Positions 41,664 to 49,789 of a DNA stretch of 64,000 bases are shown piece by piece. Positions within the stretch are counted from its first letter, which is position 1; each line of letters begins with the position of its first letter. The notes under the pieces were generated by a model. It saw only the letters and a list, made by a program, of their open reading frames with translations. It was not told the origin of the DNA and did no database searches. A program made the translations under genes and the position numbers. The DNA is taken from the NCBI GenBank assembly GCA_004168015.1, contig SEYW01000003.1:186001-250000 (forward strand), read 5' to 3'. This stretch comes from Methylolobus aquaticus (GTDB lineage Bacteria > Pseudomonadota > Gammaproteobacteria > Methylococcales > Methylococcaceae).

Positions 41664-42926
41664 CTATTTCAAGCGGAGGCGGTGCTGAGGCCGGTGCAGC
41701 GGGTCGGGCGGCTCGTTGAGTCGCTCTTCCCAGGCGACGCGGGCCAGACGCAGAACCTCCTCCAGACAGTTGCGGTTTTCGGCCGTGAAACACAGGCGGC
41801 CCACCAGTTCCTCGACGATCAGATCGATGTCCGGAGTGATGTCGAGGCCGAGTCGGCGCGCGACGCGGCGTCCGAAAGACTGCCAGCGCGAGGGCTTGAC
41901 GGGCGCAACGGCCAGCCGGAGATAGCTCTCGAAATGCCGTTTCGCGAACTCCGACCACGTGCTCCGCACGAAATCCTCGTCCTGCAGGTAGCCGTCGAGT
42001 TCCGCGAATCGGCGGAGCATGCGGTCGCGGGCTGCCCCCTTAGCCGGATGCGGGCGTTCTTCCGGTGGAGGCATTATTTCGAAGGGAATGCGTTCGAAGG
42101 ATCGCACGCCGTCCTTGGCGACCTCGGCGAGCAGCACGAAGGAATAGGCGGAATCGGCCCGATGCCGCTTCATGTAGGGGAGGCTGTACGCGGGAAAGAT
42201 GAAATTGCCTAAGGAGTAGGCCACCAGGCAACCGTCGATCATTTCGCAGCCCTGCGGCACATGCGGGTGATGGCCCAGGATGATGTTCGCTCCGCTGCGC
42301 GCAATGCGCCGGAACTGCTCCAACCGCGGCACGCTGGGCGTCGGCATGAACTCGATGTCGGCGTGAACGGACACCACGACGATATCGACCGAATCCCGCA
42401 GCGTGGCCACGTCCTCGAGCACGGCGTCCAGCGTGTAGTAGGCATAGCATGGGCCGCGCGTTCCCAGCGAGTAGTTGGAATCCTCCCCGTAGCACAGGAA
42501 GCCGAAACGGATGCCGTCGACCTCGACCAGCGCGGGCCGGCGCGCTTCGCTCTGCGTCCGTCCGACACCCGCCGTGACCAGCCCCGCATCTTCCAGGGTC
42601 TGTTGCGTGTACTCCATGCCCACCACGCCCGCATCGAGCACGTGATTGGCGGCGAGATTCAGGAAATCGAAGCCCGCGTCCTTGAGGGCGCGGGCGCAGT
42701 CGGGACCGGCGAAGGTTGCGATCAGCGCCTTGCGGTCTATTTCATGCTCCGGATAGTCCGGCGGTGCGAGCACCGTTTCCATATTGCCAAAGAGCAGGTC
42801 AGCACGAGAGAGGATCGGCGCCATGCGCTCGAAGGGCCACTGTACGCCGCTGGCTGCGATTCCCTGGCTGACGCCCATCGCGAGCGCAATGTCGCCGACG
42901 GCACCAAAGGTCACGGTGTTGCCCAT
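41664..42926 (-). CDS. CapA-like metallophosphatase
   Basis: A 420-residue protein of the CapA/PgsA family: TFGAVGDIALAMG, FGNMETVLAP, LNLAANHVLDAG, VSVHADIEFMP and LGHHPHVPQGCEM carry the metal-binding Asp, Asn and His of the calcineurin-like fold. No signal peptide is visible, unlike PgsA in Gram-positives. A C-terminal helical extension of about 120 residues is present. No polyglutamate genes lie nearby, so the substrate is unknown. Confidence 0.88.
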   Translation of the reverse strand: MGNTVTFGAVGDIALAMGVSQGIAASGVQWPFERMAPILSRADLLFGNMETVLAPPDYPEHEIDRKALIATFAGPDCARALKDAGFDFLNLAANHVLDAGVVGMEYTQQTLEDAGLVTAGVGRTQSEARRPALVEVDGIRFGFLCYGEDSNYSLGTRGPCYAYYTLDAVLEDVATLRDSVDIVVVSVHADIEFMPTPSVPRLEQFRRIARSGANIILGHHPHVPQGCEMIDGCLVAYSLGNFIFPAYSLPYMKRHRADSAYSFVLLAEVAKDGVRSFERIPFEIMPPPEERPHPAKGAARDRMLRRFAELDGYLQDEDFVRSTWSEFAKRHFESYLRLAVAPVKPSRWQSFGRRVARRLGLDITPDIDLIVEELVGRLCFTAENRNCLEEVLRLARVAWEERLNEPPDPLHRPQHRLRLK

Positions 42927-43203
42927 GTCTGAGGATTCCCGGGGTCTGTGGGTTTAGTCGCGCATTTTACGCTCGCGAAAGACGCGCCACTATCGACGCC
43001 GGAGAGAAGGTCATGCACGACTTTAGACCGACCGCTTCGTGTGTGGGCCATCCGAACTCGATCCGGGGGCCTAATCCTTCTGACTTTCCCACCCGGACCC
43101 GACATCCGGGCTAGAATGGCTCGCCCCAACGGCTCGAGGACAGATCTCGAGGCCGGCACAGAGAGATCCGCCCTCCTGAATTTCGCGCTCGGAGAAGAAG
43201 CAG

Positions 43204-43944
43204 ATGCCCGACGTAGCCGCCGATCTGAATTTCTGGATCGGACTCGGCCAGATCATCCTGGTCAATATCGTTCTGTCCGGCGATAACGCCGTGGTGATTG
43301 CCTTGGCGGCCCGCTCACTGCCGGCTACCCAACGCAAACTGGCCGTGATCTGGGGTTCGGGGGCCGCGGTCGTGATGCGTATCGTGCTGACCCTGGTTGC
43401 ACTGGAATTGCTGCGTCAGCCCTACTTGAAGCTGATCGGTAGTGGCCTGCTGTTCTGGATCGCCCTGCAGCTGATGCTCCCCGCGGAGGATGGCACTAAC
43501 AAAATCAGTCCACGCGACCATTTGTTCGCCGCCATCCGGACGATCCTGCTAGCCGACCTGTTGATGAGCCTCGACAACGTGATCGCCGTCGCGGCGGCGG
43601 CCAAAGGCGATATGAACTTGCTGATCATCGGACTGGCCATCAGCATCCCGCTGGTGATCTTCGGCAGCACCCTGGTGTTGCGCTTGATGGACCGGGTCCC
43701 GATCGTCATCGAACTTGGCGCCGCGCTGCTCGGATTCGTTGCCGGTGAGATGCTGGTGACCGACCCGGCGCTAGAACCCTGGTTCGAGACGACGGAGGTC
43801 TTCTGGCTGGCCGACCTGATTCCGCTCGTCGCAGCCATCCTGGTCATTGTCGGCGGGCTGTGGCTGGCGGGGCGCAGGAAGAAGCTTCGGCCGCGCGAAT
43901 TGGTCGATCTCGCCGAGGGCGAGCAATCCAGGACCGGCCGCTGA
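43204..43944 (+). CDS. TerC/YjbE family integral membrane protein
   Basis: A 246-residue protein with about seven membrane helices. The TerC acidic motifs are clear: VLSGDNAVVIALAAR in the first helix and LMSLDNVIAVAAAA mid-protein. Members export metal ions such as manganese or support metalation of secreted enzymes. It lies 16 bases before a universal stress protein gene in the same direction. A link to nif is not evident. Confidence 0.93.
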   Translation: MPDVAADLNFWIGLGQIILVNIVLSGDNAVVIALAARSLPATQRKLAVIWGSGAAVVMRIVLTLVALELLRQPYLKLIGSGLLFWIALQLMLPAEDGTNKISPRDHLFAAIRTILLADLLMSLDNVIAVAAAAKGDMNLLIIGLAISIPLVIFGSTLVLRLMDRVPIVIELGAALLGFVAGEMLVTDPALEPWFETTEVFWLADLIPLVAAILVIVGGLWLAGRRKKLRPRELVDLAEGEQSRTGR

Positions 43945-43960
43945 GCCGAAGGAGCAAGCC

Positions 43961-44386
43961 ATGAAGAAAAAGATCCTGGTTCCGGTGGACGGCTCGGAAC
44001 CTGCGCTCCGCGCCATCGATGACCTGATCGGTGGAATGTCCGGGAGCCATGCTCCCGAGCTACACCTGCTGAACGTCCAGCACCCCCTGATCGGAGATGT
44101 GGGCCGGTTTCTCGATCATGAGCAGATCAGTGGCTTTCATCGCGAAGCGGGGTTGAAAGCCCTGGCGGCAGCGCGCAAGAAGTTGGACGATGCCGGCATT
44201 CCCTACGCCGTTCACATCAGCGTGGGGGAGCCGGCCGACATCATCGTTCAGTATGCGAAGGAAAAGGGTTGCGACGAGATCGTCATGGGCGCCCGCGGGC
44301 ATGGCGTCATTGCGACGCTGTTGCTGGGTTCGGTAGCCCGAGCCGTTCGCGAACATGCCGGCATACCGGTGCGCGTGGTGGAGTAG
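43961..44386 (+). CDS. Universal stress protein
   Basis: A 141-residue UspA-fold protein: KILVPVDGSEPALRAID and the ATP-binding G-x2-G-x9-G pattern in GARGHGVIATLLLGS. AAGGAG precedes ATG 43961; the frame is open to 43847 inside terC. ATP-binding Usp proteins support survival under energy or oxygen stress. It is probably co-transcribed with terC. Confidence 0.93.
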   Translation: MKKKILVPVDGSEPALRAIDDLIGGMSGSHAPELHLLNVQHPLIGDVGRFLDHEQISGFHREAGLKALAAARKKLDDAGIPYAVHISVGEPADIIVQYAKEKGCDEIVMGARGHGVIATLLLGSVARAVREHAGIPVRVVE

Positions 44387-44426
44387 TGGGATCTCCGGGT
44401 TGCGACCGAGGCGTCAGCGCGCTGCG

Positions 44427-44741
44427 TCAATCATCCCCCAGATCGACCTGCAGCATGCCGCCTTCGAACCGCATCGGGTATTCGGTCATCTGCCAGCCCT
44501 CGGGCTGCAGGCAGCGGCCGTTGCGGCCATCGAACACCCAGCCGTGGGCGATGCAGTACAGGATGCGGCCGTTGAAATCGCCGCGGCCCAACGAAACCCC
44601 TTCGTGCGGACAGCGGGCGTCGTAAGCCTTGGGCTCACCGCCATCGGGCCACATGATGACGATTTCCTTGTCGCCGAGCTTTAAAGGCACCAGTTCGCCT
44701 TCCCCCAGCAAGCTTTGCTTGCAGACATTCTCGTAAGCCAT
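44427..44741 (-). CDS. Rieske [2Fe-2S] ferredoxin
   Basis: A 104-residue stand-alone Rieske protein. The first ligand pair is in RCPHEG and the second in YCIAHGW (C-x-H ... C-x2-H). No membrane anchor is present, so it resembles soluble oxygenase or nitrite-reductase small-subunit ferredoxins. It is the last leftward gene downstream of selO and bolA, at the tail of the nifB-headed series, and converges on usp. Confidence 0.92.
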   Translation of the reverse strand: MAYENVCKQSLLGEGELVPLKLGDKEIVIMWPDGGEPKAYDARCPHEGVSLGRGDFNGRILYCIAHGWVFDGRNGRCLQPEGWQMTEYPMRFEGGMLQVDLGDD

Positions 44742-44802
44742 CGCGTTTGCTCCAGGGCAGCCGAAAAATCAGGTTCGCATCGAACTCAGCCGCGTCGCTG
44801 CG

Positions 44803-46395
44803 TCACGACGAACAGCTGACCTCGATATCGCGCCGGTCGGCCGGCGGTTCAGCCGCGTAGGCGTCCATTCCGGTCTGTTCGTCGTAGGGCCGGCGCAGCA
44901 ACTCGAACAGGACTGCGATTTCCGAATAGTCGCCGGTCTCGGCTTTCTCGATCGCTACCTGGGCCAGGTGGTTGCGCAGCACGTACTTTGGATTGATCCG
45001 ATTCATGGCCTCGGCGCGGCGCGCATCGTCGGTGTTCTGCTCGGCGCGCAGGCGCCGGCGATAGTCGACGATCCAGGCGTCGAAGGCCTCGATGTCGGTC
45101 AGGTGTTCGCGCACGCCGTGGGCGGGCCCATCGGTATCCGTGCGGATGTCAGCGAGATGGCGGAACGTGCGCGTGAAATCGTTGCGACCGCGCTGCATCA
45201 CCGCGAGCAAATCGTTGACCAGTCCCGTGTCGCCCTCACGCACTTCACGCAATCCGAGCTTGTCGGCCCAACGGCGGCGCATGGCTTGGTGGTAGGCGGG
45301 GGCGTAGCCTTCGAGGATGCCGTTGGCCGTCTCTCGCGCGGCTTCCGGCTGTGCGGATAGCAGCGGGAGGCAGGCGCGCAGCAGGTGCGAGCAGTTCCAT
45401 TGACCGACTTTCGGCTGGGCGCCATAGGCATAGCGGCCGTCGAAGTCCGAGTGGTTGCAGACGTGATATTGGCGGAACCGGTCCATGAAGCCGAAGGGTC
45501 CGTAGTCCAGCGTCAGACCGAGGACCGAGAAATTGTCGGTATTCATGACGCCATGGCAAAAGCCCAGCGCCAGCCATTGCGCAATCAACTCGGCGGTTCG
45601 TTCGACCACGGCGGTGAGCCAAAGGGCGTGGCGATCGGCGCGTCCCTGAAGGTGCGGGTAGTGCTCCTCGATGACGTGATCGGCCAGCCGGGACAACGGC
45701 TCGGACTGCGCGAGGTAGGAGAAATATTCGAACTGTCCGAAACGGACGAAACTGGGCGCAACGCGGCAGACCACGGCGGCAGTTTCCGATGTTTCACGTT
45801 GCACCGGTTCGGCTGAAGCGATAAGGCTCAGGCAGCGGGTCGTGGGCACGCCGAGCGCGTGCATGGCCTCGGAGCACAGGTACTCGCGGATCGACGAGCG
45901 CAGAGCGGCCCGGCCATCGAGACCGCGGGAATAGGGCGTCAGTCCGGAGCCCTTCAGCTGGAGTTCCCGGCGTTCTCCGCCGGGCGTGCGCAGCTCGGCG
46001 ATCAGCAGCGCGCGGCCGTCGCCGAGTTGCGAGACCCAGTGACCGAACTGATGCCCGGAATACACCGATGCCGAAGCCGAATAGCCCGGCCAGGGACGGT
46101 CGCCTGCCAGCGCCGCAGTCAGTTCGGGCCCGGCCTCGACCGGGAGTCCCAGTTCGTCGGCCAGTCGGGAATTGAAATGGGCCAGATGCGGTCCGCGCAA
46201 CGGCGTGGCCGCGACCGGCACGTGGAACGGGTCGCCGAGTCTCGCATAGCGCGGGATCAGCGGCACCGCCGCCAAGTCCCGCTCGGGCTCCGTCAGCCGC
46301 CCCGGTCGCGCGGCGCCGGCGAGATCGGGAGCGGTTGCCACGCCGGTGTCAGACCTGCTCCTCGGAGGGCGCGATGGCTCTGATGCTGAGCGCAT
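44803..46395 (-). CDS. selO: SelO/YdiU protein adenylyltransferase
   Basis: A 530-residue pseudokinase-fold enzyme that transfers AMP to proteins. Key blocks: YSGHQFGHWVSQLGDGRALLI, ELQLKGSGLTPYSR, HGVMNTDNFSVLGLTLDYGPFGF and the C-terminal EVSCSS with the conserved Cys. ATG 46395 overlaps bolA by 47 bases; GTG 46341 would avoid the overlap and is a fair alternative. SelO acts in redox homeostasis in E. coli. Confidence 0.94.
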   Translation of the reverse strand: MRSASEPSRPPRSRSDTGVATAPDLAGAARPGRLTEPERDLAAVPLIPRYARLGDPFHVPVAATPLRGPHLAHFNSRLADELGLPVEAGPELTAALAGDRPWPGYSASASVYSGHQFGHWVSQLGDGRALLIAELRTPGGERRELQLKGSGLTPYSRGLDGRAALRSSIREYLCSEAMHALGVPTTRCLSLIASAEPVQRETSETAAVVCRVAPSFVRFGQFEYFSYLAQSEPLSRLADHVIEEHYPHLQGRADRHALWLTAVVERTAELIAQWLALGFCHGVMNTDNFSVLGLTLDYGPFGFMDRFRQYHVCNHSDFDGRYAYGAQPKVGQWNCSHLLRACLPLLSAQPEAARETANGILEGYAPAYHQAMRRRWADKLGLREVREGDTGLVNDLLAVMQRGRNDFTRTFRHLADIRTDTDGPAHGVREHLTDIEAFDAWIVDYRRRLRAEQNTDDARRAEAMNRINPKYVLRNHLAQVAIEKAETGDYSEIAVLFELLRRPYDEQTGMDAYAAEPPADRRDIEVSCSS

Positions 46396-46615
46396 GGATT
46401 TCCGCGGGCATCATGTCGGCCACCGCCCCGTATACCATCCGGTGTCGCTCGACGAGGCTTTTCCCCTCGAAGCGGGCGGAGGCGATCGCCACGGTGAAAT
46501 GGCCGCCGCCGTCGTGACGGTGTCCGGCGTGGGCGTGGCTGTCGTCGTCGATGGACAGCCGCGTCGGTTCAAAGGCCTGTTTCAAAGCGGTTGCGAGACG
46601 TTCGGTACGGTCCAT
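46349..46615 (-). CDS. bolA: BolA family protein
   Basis: An 88-residue BolA/IbaG-like protein: RLATALKQAFEPTRLSIDDDSHAHAGH, FTVAIASARFEGKSLVERHRMVY and IHALSIRAIAPSE. The histidine-rich loop (HAHAGHRHDGGGH) is typical of monothiol-glutaredoxin-binding members. It probably helps Fe-S trafficking. It lies 26 bases after the SIR2-like gene and overlaps the start of selO. Confidence 0.93.
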   Translation of the reverse strand: MDRTERLATALKQAFEPTRLSIDDDSHAHAGHRHDGGGHFTVAIASARFEGKSLVERHRMVYGAVADMMPAEIHALSIRAIAPSEEQV

Positions 46616-46641
46616 GGCTTACCTCACCAGCGCGGTGCGCG

Positions 46642-47493
46642 TCATGCCACGGCCGCGACCGGCATCGATGCGGTATCGGCGACGAGTAGCGCGTTGAACT
46701 CGGCGAGCGGCAGCGTAATCCGCTCGATGCCCTGTTCCTCCAGAAAGCGCGCCTCGTTCCGGGTCAGCTCGTCCGGCAGCACGGCCCAATGATGTTCCGA
46801 CGACCGCTTCATGATCTGGCGTGCGTAGGTGCGCTCCAACTGGGTGCGGAAGCGGCAACCGAGGAACAGGAAGCTGCGGCCGACGCGCAGTTCCTGCACG
46901 CGCTCGGGGATCGGGGTCTGGATGTCGATTTCCGTCAGCACTTCCACGTAATCCGAATCCGACAGGATGAAATTGCTGGCCGGCGCGATCGAACCCAAAG
47001 GCTTGTACAGCACCGTGGCCCAGCGGCTGGCTTCGGTTGGCTCCACGCGCGATCCGTCCGCGGCGAAGTAGTGCACCCAGTCCTGGAAATGCTCGGAGCG
47101 GCTGACGCCCTGGATCTGTCCGAAATCGGCGCGCCCGGCCAGCGCGTCCGCCATGCCGCGGTCGTACCACGCATCGACGATCAACGGCAGCGGCAGTCCT
47201 GCGAGAAAGCGGTGCAGCGAGGTCGGTTCCGCTGTCGCGGCAAATGCATCGTTCAGCAGGCTGACGAGCGTTTTGCGATGCTTGAAGTTCTCGATGTACT
47301 GGCCGGCGGCCGTCAGGTTCTTGCGGATCTTGTGCGGGACGGTGACCTTGGCCGTCAGCAATTCGACCAGCGTTTCGGGCGCATCGGGCACGCTCGAACT
47401 GCCGTCCAGCGTCAGCACGCCGGGCCCGAGGTACGGAATGATGCGTCCGGCCGCGAGCCCTTCGCGAATGGCGGGCGATAACGGGGTGCTCAT
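46642..47493 (-). CDS. SIR2-like domain protein of the nif cluster
   Basis: A 283-residue soluble protein. The N-terminal GRIIPYLGPGVLTLDG resembles the nucleotide-binding start of SIR2-like (SIR2_2) domains, and SFLFLGCRFRTQLERTYARQIM near the C-terminus matches the second SIR2_2 motif. ATG 47493 overlaps the preceding gene as ATGA. SIR2-like domains often consume NAD in defence; here the nif-operon context suggests a different task. Catalytic residues could not be assigned with certainty. Confidence 0.78.
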   Translation of the reverse strand: MSTPLSPAIREGLAAGRIIPYLGPGVLTLDGSSSVPDAPETLVELLTAKVTVPHKIRKNLTAAGQYIENFKHRKTLVSLLNDAFAATAEPTSLHRFLAGLPLPLIVDAWYDRGMADALAGRADFGQIQGVSRSEHFQDWVHYFAADGSRVEPTEASRWATVLYKPLGSIAPASNFILSDSDYVEVLTEIDIQTPIPERVQELRVGRSFLFLGCRFRTQLERTYARQIMKRSSEHHWAVLPDELTRNEARFLEEQGIERITLPLAEFNALLVADTASMPVAAVA

Positions 47494-47747
47494 GACGCTT
47501 GCTCCGCAATCGCCGCCGCTTTCAGCGTATCCACCTCGGTGCGGGGCAGCCGGAAGAGGCCGCGGCCGCCGGCCAGTGCCTGATAGCAGTTCAGCGTCTT
47601 GCGGCTCAAGAGCTTGAACCAGGCGTTGGGGGTGAGCGCCTCGGGGCACTCGCCAATTTCCATCACCGTGCCGTCGTTGTTGAAACGGACGTGCACGACG
47701 CATTCGACGGTGGTGGTCTCCTTCGAGACCGTTTCAGTGGCTGTCAT
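47490..47747 (-). CDS. Small conserved nif-cluster protein
   Basis: An 85-residue protein with GGGAG before ATG 47747. Core: VECVVHVRFNNDGTVMEIGECPEALTPNAW then KTLNCYQALAGGRGLFRLPR. It contains four cysteine or near-cysteine positions but no clear cluster motif. It is coupled to the SIR2-like gene by a four-base overlap, suggesting the two work together. Function unknown. Confidence 0.8.
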   Translation of the reverse strand: MTATETVSKETTTVECVVHVRFNNDGTVMEIGECPEALTPNAWFKLLSRKTLNCYQALAGGRGLFRLPRTEVDTLKAAAIAEQAS

Positions 47748-47764
47748 GGTAACTCCCAACAAAT

Positions 47765-48097
47765 TCAGTGATTGACCCATTCGATCGTGACCCGGTGGTG
47801 GCCCAGCAAGGCCTGGCACGACAACCGGGAGCGCAACGTATTTCCGCCGATCAGGGCGAGCCGATCACTCTCGCCCTTGCGGACCTTCGACAAGCCGCGT
47901 CCTCCCTGCAGCACCGTGACGTGGCAGACCCCGCAACGCGCCCGTCCGCCGCAATGCCGGGTGACGATGTCCCCGGCGAGCTTGACCGCGTCCAGCAACC
48001 GTGAGCCGCTGGCCAACTCGAAGGTCTTCCCCAGCGGCAGCACGGTCACGCTGACCTTCCCGTTGCGCCTGGTGCTGCTACGCAGGAACCCCGACAT
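47765..48097 (-). CDS. [2Fe-2S] ferredoxin-like protein
   Basis: A 110-residue ferredoxin with the loop CGGRARCGVC (C-x5-C-x2-C) and the distal Cys in SRLSCQ. The C-x5-C spacing places it with adrenodoxin-like ferredoxins rather than the C-x4-C plant type. It lies between the DegT-like gene and the 85-residue gene in the same direction, so it may donate electrons within that gene block. Confidence 0.9.
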   Translation of the reverse strand: MSGFLRSSTRRNGKVSVTVLPLGKTFELASGSRLLDAVKLAGDIVTRHCGGRARCGVCHVTVLQGGRGLSKVRKGESDRLALIGGNTLRSRLSCQALLGHHRVTIEWVNH

Positions 48098-48109
48098 GCC
48101 CGGTTCTCG

Positions 48110-49261
48110 TCAGTAGATCGCCGCGCCGGCCCCCACATTGACCGAGGCATCTTTCGCGGTCTTCACGATGAAGCCGATCTGGTCTTCGGTCAGATGGCCA
48201 TGGAACGGCAGCGCAATCGCACGGTCGGCCAGCTTCTCGGTCACGAAGAAATCGCCCTTGCGGTAGCCCAGCGTGCCGTAGTGGCTCTGGGTGTGCAGCG
48301 GGTAGCAGAACGCCGCCGCTTCGATCCGCTCGGTGGACAGGTCCTGCACGATGGCGTCGCGGCTGGACTTCGAGAAACGGGTTCCCAGGTGGATCAGGTA
48401 GACGGTCCAATGGATTTCGTCGACTTCAGGGGCCATGTAGGCCGGCTTGATGCCTTCGAACGACAGCATGTGCCGGTCGTAGTAGTCGGCGACGCCCTGG
48501 CGGCGATCGAGGATGTCATCCAGCCGCTGCAGTTGCGTCAGACCCAGCGCGGCGTTCATTTCCCCCATTTCGGCTCGATAGGGCGGGAAACCGCCGGCGA
48601 TGATGGAATGCCGCTCGTCGCTGCGCCGCCCGCGGCAGGACCGCAGCTTGGACGCCAGCGCCGAGTCGTCCGTGACGACCATGCCGCCTTCGCCGGCCGT
48701 CAGCGGTCCGGGCTGGCTCAAGTCGAAGATCGCGCAATCGCCGAAGGAGCCCACCAGCCGACCCTGATAACGTGAGCCGATGGCCTCGCTGGAATCCTCC
48801 AGCAGCAGCAGGCCGTGTCGGTCGGCCAGTTCGCGCAGCGGCGCCCACATCGCGGGGTGGCCGTTGACGTTGCAGGCCACAATCGCCCGCGTCTTGTCTG
48901 TGATCGCGGCCGCCGCCTTTTCGGGGGCGAGGGTGCACGACCAATAATCGATGTCGGCAAAGACCGGTTTGGCACCCGCCAGCGTGATGGCGTGCACCGT
49001 CTCGCGAAAGCCGAACGGTGGGGCGATGACTTCGTCGCCGGGGCCGATGCCATAGGCCCGCAAGGTTGCCAACAACCCCAGCGTGGCGCTGCCGACGGCG
49101 ACGGCGTGCCGCCGACCGAGGTATTCGGCAAAGGCCGCTTCGAAGGCCTCGACCGTCGGCCCTGCGGACAGACGGGGCGACTTCAGGACATTCTCGACCG
49201 CTTCGAGCTCGGCCAGGCTGATGTCCGGGTCGGAAAGCAGAATACTCGGTTGATCGCTCAT
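48110..49261 (-). CDS. DegT-fold aminotransferase-like protein lacking the PLP lysine
   Basis: A 383-residue DegT/DnrJ/EryC1-fold protein. The PLP-Asp motif LLLEDSSEAIGSRYQG is present. At the site where the PLP lysine should precede the TAGEGG motif, the sequence is FDLSQPGPLTAGEGG, with Gly in place of Lys near residue 185. So normal transamination is unlikely. It may be a dehydratase-like variant or a binding protein. It sits 12 bases before a ferredoxin gene in the nif operon. Confidence 0.85.
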   Translation of the reverse strand: MSDQPSILLSDPDISLAELEAVENVLKSPRLSAGPTVEAFEAAFAEYLGRRHAVAVGSATLGLLATLRAYGIGPGDEVIAPPFGFRETVHAITLAGAKPVFADIDYWSCTLAPEKAAAAITDKTRAIVACNVNGHPAMWAPLRELADRHGLLLLEDSSEAIGSRYQGRLVGSFGDCAIFDLSQPGPLTAGEGGMVVTDDSALASKLRSCRGRRSDERHSIIAGGFPPYRAEMGEMNAALGLTQLQRLDDILDRRQGVADYYDRHMLSFEGIKPAYMAPEVDEIHWTVYLIHLGTRFSKSSRDAIVQDLSTERIEAAAFCYPLHTQSHYGTLGYRKGDFFVTEKLADRAIALPFHGHLTEDQIGFIVKTAKDASVNVGAGAAIY

Positions 49262-49270
49262 GTCGGGTTC

Positions 49271-49534
49271 CTAGCGCTTTTCGGCCACGATCAGGCCGCT
49301 GGCGGTTGCGGGATCCGCTGTGATCCGGGGGCAGTGCTCCGAGGTGTCGATGAAGAACACATCGAACCCGGCCGTTTGCAGCGCGGGCGTTTCGGTGTCC
49401 ACGTCGCTGGCATCGCAGCGTGTCAGCGACACGCCCGGCAAGGCCAGCCGCAGGTTCGCGAGCCGTTCCGCCGTGGTGCCTTCGGCCTCCAGGACGGACC
49501 GGATCCGTTCGAGTGCATCCGCGGGCAGCGCCAC
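49271..49534 (-). CDS. Small conserved nif-cluster protein after nifT
   Basis: An 87-residue protein starting at GTG 49534, two bases after the nifT stop. Helical N-terminus (LPADALERIRSVLEAEGTTAERLANLR) followed by a mixed part (FDVFFIDTSEHCPRITAD). The frame extends to 49645 inside nifT and was rejected. No domain was recognised. Tight packing between nifT and the DegT-like gene marks it as part of the nif transcription unit. Confidence 0.75.
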   Translation of the reverse strand: MALPADALERIRSVLEAEGTTAERLANLRLALPGVSLTRCDASDVDTETPALQTAGFDVFFIDTSEHCPRITADPATASGLIVAEKR

Positions 49535-49536
49535 GT

Positions 49537-49746
49537 CTAGTCGCTCACCTTGCGGGCCTCGACGGTGATCGGCAGGGTCGTGCCTTCCGCCATTTCGGGT
49601 AGCGCGAGTTGCCAACCGTTGGCCAGGGTCACCATGCCGCCCCACAGGTCCGGTTTCTCCTGCGACACGATGGGTTCCTCGAGATCCTTCTTCGGGACGT
49701 AGGCTGAAAGGACGCCGGCGTTGTCTCTGCGGATCATGACCTTCAT
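49537..49746 (-). CDS. nifT: NifT/FixU protein
   Basis: A 69-residue protein with the NifT pattern: MKVMIRRDNAGVLSAYVPKKDLEEPIV, then WGGMVTLANGWQLALPEM. NifT is small, beta-rich and usually near nifK or nifB; its absence has little effect in Klebsiella. Here it lies 43 bases after nifS and directly before an 87-residue gene. Confidence 0.93.
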   Translation of the reverse strand: MKVMIRRDNAGVLSAYVPKKDLEEPIVSQEKPDLWGGMVTLANGWQLALPEMAEGTTLPITVEARKVSD

Positions 49747-49789
49747 ACGGGTTCCTGGCTGATTGAAAAGAGGCGGTTGCGGATCGGGC

